Shown here: positions 40,301-52,300 of the stretch, piece by piece | How positions within the stretch are numbered: the stretch's first letter is position 1 | How the letters are laid out: every line of letters starts with the position of its first letter | Origin: Ursus arctos | Lineage: Eukaryota > Chordata > Mammalia > Carnivora > Ursidae | DNA length: 64,000 bases | Direction: 5' to 3' | NCBI RefSeq assembly: GCF_023065955.2 | Contig: NW_026622874.1 | Coordinates: 29,587,772 to 29,651,771 of the forward strand | Made by a program: the position numbers and the translations under genes | The notes under the pieces: model-generated | Told to the model about the DNA's origin: nothing | The model's database searches: none | Seen by the model: the letters and a program-made list of their open reading frames with translations, nothing else

Positions 40301-43300
40301 CTTGGTTCCCCCTTCCCACATTAGGCAGCCTCTAAAGTACTCTTCCTGGAACAGAATTTAAGGATCACTATTATAAACAACATACATCCCTTAAAAGGGA
40401 AACAAAATAATGAAGTCTCAAACCAGTTGATTTGATAACATACGGTTACCTTAACTAAAAATAGAATCCTTGTCTTGGCGTGATAGGTAATATAAAGTCT
40501 ACATGGATTTCTCTATTTTCATGTATAACCTTAACGTTAATCCAGACAGCAGCAGAGCTGTTTACTGATCTCTCATGCAATAGAAGCCCTGATTTTGGAT
40601 CCAGAATCAGCAAGGTATTTCTAATAATAGTGTACATTAAAGTACATTTCCAGTGTTACCTTACCTAGCCGTCACAACATGTGTTTTGGAAGAGGCATTA
40701 TAGAAGAACAGAAGAGGGACTTTGTTAGTATTTGCCTGAGGTCACACACCCACTGACAAAACTTGCTTTTTTTGACTCCCGTTGTTTATTTACCTCTGCC
40801 TGGTTTTTTTTTTTTTTGAAGATTTATTTATTCATTTTAGAGAGGAGGGGGAGGGGAAGAGAGAGAATCTCAAGCAGACTCCCCGCCAAGTACGGAGCCT
40901 GAGGCAGGGCTCCATCTCAGTTCCCTGAGATCCCAACGTGAGCTGAAATCAAGAGTAGGACGCATAACTGATTGAGCCACCCAGGTGCCCCACTGCCTCC
41001 TATTTTTAAAACATTGACTTGGAAAAATAACTAGGAAGAAGTTCTTTGAATTTGAGTATTTTCTTCTTGTATACTATAACTAAACTTTGGTTTGAAAAAT
41101 TGGGTTAATAATTAAGCTTAAATTTTTTATTCTTTGGTTTCTTCAACAAAAATATATTCCTGTTTTTGCTTTATTAATATTCTTTTCTCCTCTCCCATTA
41201 ACTAACTGTTCAAAATATTTTATTAAAGAATGATCCATTGTTTTTTTCCCATTACATTATTCTGTTTTGGAATGTGCGTTTTCAACTGTCTATAATTTCC
41301 AATTTAGTAAGGCCTCTGATTCCAACGTCAGCTTTCTCAAAGAGAATATAATCAACAAACCAGAGTGAAATTTCTCTACCCTAAAGCGTTGACTCACCAT
41401 TTCTTTTCAGGACAATAGCAGGATCCTTGCGTCTGTTTTAAAGTTCTGCCTACTCTCAAGCTAGGCCACTTAGCTGTCTTTGTCCCCACTCATCCAATCC
41501 ATTTTAATATTTTCATAACGTACTTATATTCGTTTATTTTTCCTTTTATCCTATTTTCATCAGTGTTCATTTTCCCTTCAGATTTGCAGTGCTTATTTAA
41601 AAAAAAAAAACACCCTTCCTTTTAAGTTTCAAAATATGCTTAAACCTCCATTTTATAGAGTCTTTGCCAATTAATTGATGCTTTGAGGCTCACACCAGTT
41701 CTTATTGTGCCATACTCATTTTACTTCTTAGCACCCAGATATCATTGTACTGTTAATTGGTAGAATTAGTATAAGTGTTCTCCTTGATTGACTTTTTAAC
41801 AGATTGGGTGCATTGTCAGCAGGGGTGGGGTGAAGGGAGTTATCCAGCCAGCTTTCACATGCTACCGTCTCACTCTCTGGGCTTCCTACCACTTTTTTTT
41901 ATTCCTCTCCTTCCCCTCTCATCCTCCAAACCTAGTCCCCTAGCCTCTGCCCTTCATAGCAGGGAAAAATTGGAAAAAGAAAGCTTACACCTTGAAGGGG
42001 AGGGTTCTTTGGGTTTCATTCTCAATAGTATACAACTGCAAAGAGTGGATTCCTTCTAAAACTTCTGCACCTTACAAATAAAGACTAGCAGCTAAAAAAC
42101 CTCAAGAGTGAAGCATATTGTTAGTATTTCACTGTAGTTTTTACAAAAATCTATCTTTTTCATAGCCTAGGAGCCTTCTGGGGAGAAGAGACCTTGTCTT
42201 TTTTTTTTTTTTTTTTAAAGATTTTATTTATTTGACAGAGATAGAGACAGCCAGCGAGAGAGGGAACACAAGCAGGGGGAGTGGGAGAGGAAGAAGCAGG
42301 CTTACAGCGGAAGAGCCCGATGTGGGGCTCGATCCCATAATGCCGGGATCACGCCCTGAGCCAAAGGCAGACGCTTAACTGCTGTGCCACCCAGGTGCCC
42401 CAGAAGAGACCTTGTCTTATTATTCAACTTTGTATCTCTGGCACCTAACATAGTGCCTGAGCCAGTAATAATAAATACGGATTAGGACAGGGTAAATGTC
42501 TATAATTATGAATGTGATTGCCTCATCCCAACTTTTTAGGATTATCAAGAAGAAATATTTTGAGATGTTTGTCCATTGCATTTTTCTGCTCTAGCTTTTT
42601 ATTTGCTCTGTCATGAATCCTTCGTGCTTAATCTTTATGTTATTGCCTAAACGATAAGGGAACAGTTTCCAATGGTGACAGAGTAACTCAGACTGGACTT
42701 TTCCTTTTACTGCAAACAGCTAAAACCTGGATAAAACATATAAGTTAACTGTTTTCAGGTGTTGGGAAATAGGTAACTCAGGAATGTAATCCCTCAGAGG
42801 AGGGGCATAAATCAGGTAAACCCTACAATAGTCTTTACTCTCCTCTTGTTGGAGGCACTTTTTAGACTGCCTCTCAGCGAGGAGTAACCAAAGCAGAACA
42901 TGGGGTCTTGCTTAGTTGAAGAGATAGGGATCAGGTTCTGGGAACCAGAAGAAGCTAGGATTTGCAGGACAGAATACAGGAGAGAGGAAAAAGCTTTCCA
43001 GGGAAAGAGCTCCCGAAATTTCACAGGCTGTGAATCTTTGGTTGAATGCTAAGCTACGCATACGCAAGGTGAAACTCCACAAGGCCAGGCAAAAACTACT
43101 ATGGAAAGAATAATTACCAGAAGCTATAAGCCGAACAATTCCCAGAGCTCACACATGTCTGAGAAATGTTTGAGTTCCAGTTAGCCAAATGGAGAGACCT
43201 TATTGAACACTGAGAGCATTCAGAAGAAACACCAGAGGGGTCAAAAAGACATAATTCTGAATACTTATGTACAAAGTAGCAGATCTTCCAAATATATGAA

Positions 43301-46300
43301 GCAAAAACTGACAGAACTGAAAGAGAAATAAATCCACAATTACAAAATTCTCAGCACTGCCCTCTGAGTAATTGATGGAACAACTTGTCAGAAAATTTCT
43401 TAGGATATAGAAGACTTTAACAACACCATCAGTCATTTTGATCTAATTGACATGTATATACTAACAGCAGCATATGTATTCTTTTCAGGTGCATGTGGAA
43501 CATTTAATGAGATAAACCATATGCTAGGCTAGAAAGCAAATCTCAAATTTTAAAGCATTGAAATCATACAGAATATGTTATCTGACAAATTACAATGGGC
43601 AACAAAAATGATCTCTAGAAAATCCCCACATACTTATGGTAACAGCAGTTACCATAGAGAAAAGTTTGCTGAATTTGACTTACATCTTTCAACTTGTGCT
43701 GTTTGGAAGATGCCATTAAGAAAATGAAAAGACAGGTCACAAACAAGGAGAAAATAGTATCAAATATATTCTATCAGAGGACTTGTATCCAGGATATTAA
43801 GAACACTACACAACTCAAGACAGTGCAGTTTTTACAAATTGACAGATTTGAACAGATGTTTCAAAAAAGGAGATATGCTAATGTCCAATAAGCAAAAAAT
43901 GCTTAATATCATTAGGCATCAGAGAAGTGCAAATTAAAATCACATTGGAATATCTACTAACACCCACTAAAACGGCTAAAATTAAAAAGACCTTCAATAT
44001 CCAGTATTAGGATGTAGAGGAGCTTGAATTCCTACCATTTGGGGAATACAAAGTGATTCAATTCAGCTGCTTTGGGAAACTGTTGGCAGTTACCATCTGA
44101 CCGGTTCTACTCCTACTTACTTACCCATAAGAAATGAAAACATAGTTCCACATAGACTCATATGTAAAATTTCATTGCAGCTTTGTTTGTAGTAACAAAA
44201 ACTGTAAAGATCCAAATGCCTCTCGACAGGCGAATGGATGAACTCATACATCCCCACAATGGAATACGCCTCAGCAATAAAGATGAATGATCTATTGATA
44301 TATGCAAAACACGTGAATGACTCTCAAAAACATGCTGCGAAGGAAACCAGACTCAAAATAGTACATATTTTAGGACTCTTTATATGCAATAACTGGAAAC
44401 ATCCCATTTATAGTGATAGAAAGCACCCCTGGGGTTGCCTTGGGTCAGAAGTGGGAATTGACCAGAAAGGAGTATTTTGAATAGGTGTATTTCTGTGCTT
44501 TGTAACTTATATCTCAATGAAGTGTATTTTTTAAGAAAATGAATGCTTTTGTAGGTAGGGCAGTATTCTGAATTTAGACCCTCTTAGTAGCAGGTCACTA
44601 TGTAAAACACTTTAATTTCTCTATGCTTTGTGTGTAGAGTTTTTCTAGAGTCATATAAACGAGGTTCAGTTCTTGTCTTATTGGAACTTGAGGTACAGTG
44701 CAGAGCAGGGAACAAAGCTGTGGAGCCATACGAACATGATGAATTTCATCATTCACTCTTAGCTGTAGAAACACATGCATGGGACTTCATTTCCCTGAGC
44801 CACATATGCGTAAACTACAGGTAAATAACGATGCCTGTCTCCTAGAGTGGTTCTAGTGGTTAAAGGGAATAACCTATATAAAGTACCTAGGTGAAGTGCC
44901 TTAGTGGGGCCTTTTAACACACAGTAGGTGTAAAAGGATAACAAGGGAAGAGTACGAACAGTCTTATGCCCAGTGTGGCTGAATTACCTATATTGCATTT
45001 TTAAGTAATCCCGTTGAAGTTTAGTTAGCATACAAAAGGTTTGCTTTCTTTTCTCACTTAGAAATACTTTCAGAATTACTTTCTGGGTGTGAGGCAGTAG
45101 AAGAAGGAGGAAATCTAGGTAAAACTTTCCCAGTTTTACCCAGCTCTGCGTGCTAGCTCTCCCCCGAGCATTCCCGCATCTTCCCTGTACATGCTTTAGG
45201 TTCATGCTATTTCCGCAGCCCTGAATGCCCACCACACTTCCGTCTCTCCACATCTTATCCATCCTGCTTGCTCCGTGGTTTGTTCAGGACCCATCTCTTC
45301 CGTGGCATTCCCCACTCCACATTCTGATCTTTTATTGGTATATCTTCACTGGTTCTGTGGCACTTCACCTGCTGGCTTTGTCCTGCTGGTTACCTTTTCA
45401 GATGTCTTGGGTCTCCTTCACTTTATGGCAGAGGTGAGGGTTCTACATTTTTCTACTACCTAACAACCAAGGTGATTAGCCTTACGTAATTTGAAGTCAG
45501 GTCTGGGTTGGAACTCTGGGCTTGTTACTTACTAGTTATGTGACTGAAGGCAAGTCTCTCAACCTCTCCAGGCCTCAGTTGGCTCATCTGTAAAATGGAG
45601 ACAGCAGTGCCTACTTCGTTATTTTACAAAATAAAGGAGAACGTGTAGGAAGTGCCTGACACACTTAGACATTAAGATGGTGACTATTTTGTTTGATTAA
45701 TTGCTACTTCTTTGACCTCAGTCTCCAGGAATCTGGACCTACGGGAGCCGCCCACGCGGACAGTGAATATGAGCGGAGAATGATGTCTGTCTATAATCGC
45801 GTCTTGGAGGAAGTGGACTCACTCAATCGGAAATATACCCCTGTTTCTTACATGGCAAGTGGCACTTGTTTCATTGACTTTTTATGACATAGAAGTCGGT
45901 TTCTCTCCAGTTCGGGCACTTCCTAACCCTGTGACTTCAGCAAACTCACCTCTCTGCCGGTTTTCTCCGCGCCTGTCTTGTGACAGGGTTACTATCGTAC
46001 CTGCCTTGCAGCATTGCCGCGAGGATGAAATGAGCTAACAATCCGTGGCGGGGGCTTGGCACCTCTGTGGCTACTACATAGTTACATTAATGTGCCGAAT
46101 CTGCTCCCCCAGAGCACAGCTAAAACTTCTTTTTTTTTTTTTTTTTTCCTTTTTAACAATGTAACTGAAGTTGCAGTAGTTCTCAACTCTGGCTACTCAT
46201 CAGAATCACTTTGGGAGCTTTTTAAAAAATAATCAACACCCAGGCCCCACTCTAGACCAGTTAACTTTGAATCTTTGCAATTAAGGGCCAGGCATTAGTA

Positions 46301-49300
46301 TTTTTCAAGGCTCCCAGGTGATTCTCTCCTGCCACCGGGGTTGAGAACCACTGACCAATGGAAACAGAAAAAACTGGGCTCGTCTGGTCGTCTACCTGGC
46401 AGTGAATCACTTTCTGCCAGGAGATGCCACCAACGTCCTTTGCTGCAGTGCTTCCCTTTTAGCTTGCCGAATCTCGGTGGCCTTTGGGAGTGTTGAGCTC
46501 TCACTCTCTCTTCAGTCTTCTCCCCAACAGGACAGACTGACACACACCCAGATTTTCTTCTGCCTGCTTGGCCATTCCTCAGTGTCTTCGTCAGCTCAGG
46601 CCCCTATAACAAAATACCTCTACACTGGGTGGCTTAAACAACAGACACTTCTTTCTCCTAGTTGTGGGGGCTGGAAAGGCCAGAATCACGGTGGCAGCCA
46701 GTTTGGTTCCTGGTGAGGACCTTCTGGCTGGCTTCCAGATGGCCACCTTCTCACAGTGCCCTCATACCAGGGAGAGAAAGGGAGCTCTGGTGGCTTTTTT
46801 TCTTATAAGGACACTAATCCCATCATGGGGCCCCATCCTCATGACTTCTTCCAAACCTAATAACCTCCCAAAGGCCCCAATTACCAATACATTGGGAGCT
46901 AGGGCTTCAAAATAGGAGTTTGGTGAATACGCACATTCAGTCCATAACTCCCCATCTGTGAACTTAGGCCTTGGAGAGTTTCCCTTGCCCTGCCCACCCA
47001 TTAGGTGCTGATATCCCCTGCAGCTCTCTTCTGGCTCCTGCTCTTCTCACTCTGTACTCTCACCTTTTATCAAGTGTTTAAGAAGAAATTGGCATGATGC
47101 ATTGTGGAAGAGTTAAATTAAATTTCAGGACAGGAACTTTCCTGGACATACTGCTTTCCACTTATGATCGTCAATATGTATTTGCTGAACTGAATTGACA
47201 GAGGTAGTTGTTTGACACTGAAATTTGGTTGCTAAGGGACAGTGTAAAGATTATCTTTGAAGGAAATATACACATCTGTGCAAGATATTGATTAGATGTC
47301 AAAAAATACAAAGGCTGGAAAGTACTGGATTCAACAAAGAAGAGAGTGCTGGGCTCTGCTAGTCCTCCTGCTGTTTTACTAACCATAACGTGTGACTTCA
47401 GACCTCCAAACTCTTCCGGTGATGGTAGTCTCCTACTAGCGTCCCTGTGGAGGTGTGCCCCACGCCGGCGGCCTCAGAGGCGGTCCACACTGTCCCTGGA
47501 GGGAATTGTAAAATCTGCATCCATTCTTTTAAAAGGGAGAATGGTGCTTTTTTGCCAGGGAGCAGCCTGAGGTCACTTGGGGTCCACTTTAGTCCATCCT
47601 TTAAAGAGGTGTCTCTCCTCAAATACTCTCGGCATCAGACTTCCACTACCAGCAGGACGTCCCTGCAAATGCTTCCCATGTTCCTTATTGCAGGAACATG
47701 AATAATGTTGCGTTAGCAGTTAAACCTGAAGGAAGAGAACCAATGTGTTTGAATCTGTGTTGTGGTTTTCTCCAGTAATAGACCTGCCATTTGTGTTAGA
47801 GGTCTCTCGGGCACAAAATGTTCAACACCCTGAAACCAGGGAGGAGTGGACTCTTCTGGTGTGTAGCCTTAATGCCCAGCTGTTTAAGACTGTTTACAAC
47901 ATAGGCCACTAGGTGGCGCTGTGCTTGGCATCAGGAGCTTAGAAGGGCAGCCAGCATGGTAGCGTGGTTTTTACCCCGAGGTGCTTTGGGGGAGCTGATG
48001 GGGAAGTAGACTGAGGAGGGACATGTAGACCAACAGGAATAGGTCTGGGTCACCCAAAGTTACAGGTGTTCTGATGCTGCTGTAGTTTTTTGTTTTTGTT
48101 TTTTCTATTCAGTTGGTGAATTGTTGGTGAAATAGAACTAAATCATTGAACTAAGAGTTAGGCAACCTAGGTTCTAGTTCCAGCTTGTTCTGTTACCTGT
48201 CTGGGTGACCTGTGTCATCAGCAAAATTGAGGATTAGCCTGGGTGACCTTTATAATATCTTTGACAGTGTCACAGGTGTATACTCCAAACTCATCAAGTT
48301 GGATACATTAAATATGTACAGCTTTTTGTATGTCAGTCATACCTCAATAAAGTGGTTTTAAATAAATAAATATGTATAATATCTTAGAACTCTTAAATGA
48401 TAGTTGTAGGACTCCTCTTACTAAGCCTGAAAGGATTCACTGTGGTGATTCTCTTCTGCAGCTGTTCTAGGAGTTTCAGAACTCAGTTACATTTGTGAAA
48501 TGGATTTTTGAAATAAGGTACTCTAATCCCATAGAGTTGAACTGTATAGTCATTCTTAATCTGACTTCCAGTAAGTTTCCACCATTGCTTACTCTCTAGA
48601 GGCCCATGGTCACAAGGCCAGGGAAGCCACCCGGACATGGGATGGAAGAACAAGTCAGTGAGGCTCCCTGTGGGATTTGGTGTTAGGCCTTGGACATCAG
48701 TATACTGCCCTGGCTTCCTTATCATGTCTTCTTGGTCCCACTTTACCGTATAAGAGTGACTCTATATTGTAGTATCTAAACTAATTATAGAATAATAGAT
48801 CTAATACCTCTGATGCTACAGAAATGCAAAATTTGTGCATTAATTGGCCTGGAGGATTTTCTTCTACATTTACTTTTATTTTATTAAATATACGCTAAAA
48901 TAAAGTAAAAATCTGCAGTTGTACTCCTTGACACGAATGATTTGGCAAACATTTGGGTGTTACGCCTCTTTACTGATTGGTATGTACCTTTGCAATAATC
49001 TTATGACCATTTGTACTTTTTAAACTTCTTCATGAAAGTACCGTTTGTTGATGAAATTTGGAAATTTATTTTTATTTGACTCAGTTTCTTTATTCCCTCC
49101 CAGCATACAGCATGTCTCTGCAATGCCATCATTTCCTTGCTGAAAGTTCCTCTTTCGTTTCAGAGATATTTTTTCCAGAAACTGCAGTCTACCAGCATCA
49201 AGGTAATACTACCAAAATACGAAGGTTAATGTAGATTAAAAACCCAGTCATCTTCTGGAATACATGGGATATAGCTCTGCTTCAGGATCTTACCTTTGGT

Positions 49301-52300
49301 TTTGATAAAACTTACTTTAGTTGTAAGTTTTTTCTCCCTTTATCAAGTGGTTTGGTGAAGGGAATGGGATTTGGGAGTTAAACCCTTTCCCTTCTTAGCT
49401 GTCAGTGCCAAGTGCAGTGTGACAGGCATTCGGCTACCTGGAGCTCTGTCCCTTGTCTCCAAGAATAATCTTAGAGGTTTTCATCATAGTCCTCTACAAG
49501 GATCTTGAGCTGAGTTTGCATCTGATCGGGCTTTTCAGACCCCATTTAGAATAAATCAGGTCTGGTAAAACATTACCAGTCCTATCTCTAGAATGCTTTT
49601 GTCTGTGAATATCAAGTTTTGAGGAGCTGGCCAATGAGAAGAGCTAGTATTTGAAAATATTTGAGCCACTCCAAATTCAAAAGCTATTTTTGATTCAGAG
49701 GATGGAATTGTTGGAAAAGGTGGAAAACTCGCCTCCAAGAGATTTCCTGAATTATCCGTCCGTGGGTAAATGTCTTCAGTGCACTGTTGCATATCCATTT
49801 GAATGCTTTTGATTGTAAATAACAGAGCATTCTATTTCAAAATGACCTGAATAATAAGGAGAATTGATTCTCTTAGCTAAGACGTCTTAAGGTAGGTTGT
49901 GTGCAGGGTTGGTTGGTGCAGTGCTCAGCGTCATCAAGAAGACCCTCCTCTTCCGTCTTTTCATTTAGCAGAATTTGCGCTTTCTGTAATTTAAGGGGAT
50001 TTGGGATTTTTAATACAAGGTTAAAAATATCATTTGGTTCGTTTGTGGAAACTGACTTTCATACCACTGTGACTTGATCATATATATAATTCTAGAATTT
50101 TAAGTTCACTGACCCTTGAATTTAGTCTATTTAAAAATTACATAAAACCAAAGAGACAGCAGCTAGACATGAAAGTTGACATAGTGCATCTCCCTGCTGG
50201 AATTGGTTCATTGTCAAAGAAATGCCCCGCTACAGAAATGGGGAAGACTAGGGCCTTCACTGTTTTCGGATCCTCTGTTACCTTCACACAGAACTGGGAT
50301 TTTGGGAGTAGAAAACAGAGCGGTATTTAAGAGAGGTATTAGGGAGAAGGAACCCTTGACTTAAAAGGCGCATTTGGTTGTCCCAGCAGTCAGGTCGTTA
50401 GCTGTGTGTGTAGTGTTGTAACGTATAAACAACAATTAGCACAAACATGTTTGTTGGAAGAAAGCTCGTCCTTGCTTGTGGGCGTTCATTTTAATGTTGG
50501 TATTGCAGCTTGCTCTGTCACCATCACCCCGGAACCCTGCAGAGCCCATCGCTGTCCAGAATAATCAGCAGCTGGCGCTAAAGGTAGAGGGAGTGGTTCA
50601 ACACGGATCTAAACCAGGACTCTTTCGCAAAATTCAGTCCGTCTGTCTAAATGTCTCTTCCACGCTACAGAGTAAATCTGGACAAGACTACAAGGTAATT
50701 GAGGAAAGAGGCAGAGTTGCGATATGGATTTTATCAGCTCATTCATGGAAGTTTTCCAGTGGTTTTCATGGTTAAGCAGATGGCAGTTACACCTCCCAAG
50801 GCATGAGATACGGGCATAAGTTAAAAGTACATATTGGGGCTTGAGAGAGCTGATAAATAAAACCTCTCTTTTCTCTGCCTGAACCAGGTGATAGAGAAAG
50901 CATCCAGGCAGACAGAGATCAAAATATGAGCCTTACTGTTCAGCGATGGGGAAACCTAGCTCAGGCGCCTGGCAACAAGGACTTCCTAGCCTTTGAGCTC
51001 TGAGTTGAATTTTCCCACCCAGCCTCAGCCTGTGCACACAAGAGGCTGCTCCTATAAAATTGATGGCAGGAAGGAGCATCCTGATGTCCAGAGAAGGGAA
51101 GAGAAGGTCTTAGCTCCCCATGCTCAGTTCCTACCCAGAAACTTAGCAGTCAGTAGAACTCACCTCCTCTCCCGGAGACCAATATGATTCATCTAATGAA
51201 AAGTCCCTCTACGTGGAGGGGAAACATCAGGAGTGGGGAATGAGTACCTCCCTAACTCCCCTACCCCCCAAAAGCACACATCTAATTATTTTTCTCTATT
51301 TTAAGTGGATATTAGCATTTTCTAAAGAAAAAAGGGTATACAGTATTGGCAGACAATGGTCAGATAAAGTAAAATCTTTCCTTAAGGGTGTAACCCTAGG
51401 AAAATACTGCTTTGAGAAATCATGAGGCAGGTAACCAAAGTCATGCTTGCTTTCTTAGCCAAGGCCAAGGTGCTGAATACCATGGAATACCAGTATTCCC
51501 AATGCAGAACATTCCCCTCTTTAGACGTCTTTCTTCTTCCAGTTCCTTGGTGGTTTGTTCACAGAAAATAGAACACGGGAACAAGTACACAATTGTATGA
51601 ACAGAGTTGTTCAGATGCCCAAATTGGTTATGTCCAGATTTATTGTGGGCATGCTTAAACTGAGTTCCATAGTAAGAAGAGGAGTACTAGTAAAGATATA
51701 AAAAGAGAACATTTTATTCTCTTTGGTGGTTTTAGGCTAAAAAGCCAAGAGAAGGTGTGGTTTTATCCATTTTTATTTCTTTTTTTTGGTAACTTTCCCT
51801 GCTTGGCCCACCTTGATAAGGCCCAGCCTTCATTCTCGTGCTCTCTTTGACTCCTATGACACAGACTCTAGTGCCTTATGTAGCAAATATTTGATGAATG
51901 ATGACAAAAGCCATTTACTGTATTTAGAGTACAACTTATGTTTGGGCAATCTTTATTGTCACGGAAGGTGAGAATTTACGTAGTTAACTTACCCCTGTCT
52001 GCAGCTGTCTCCTCATTTAGAGTTTGAAAGAACAGTAATTCTCTTTGTTCCTTGTATATAATGATTTCTACTGTTAAGAAAAAAAACATTCAAACCAGTC
52101 TTCTGCTTATTAACTTACCTCTCAAGGCATTGCTTCAAGTCAGGAAGCCGATATAATAAGTCATGTGATACAAGATTTGTAATGTTACTTGCAGTGAGTT
52201 TTCAACTTGAAATGCATCATCCGTTCCGAGTGATCAGGTTGCTTTGGCCTATTTCTGGTCCTTTTAAGGAAGTTTTTGTTTGGTAAGCATATTCTTTAGG

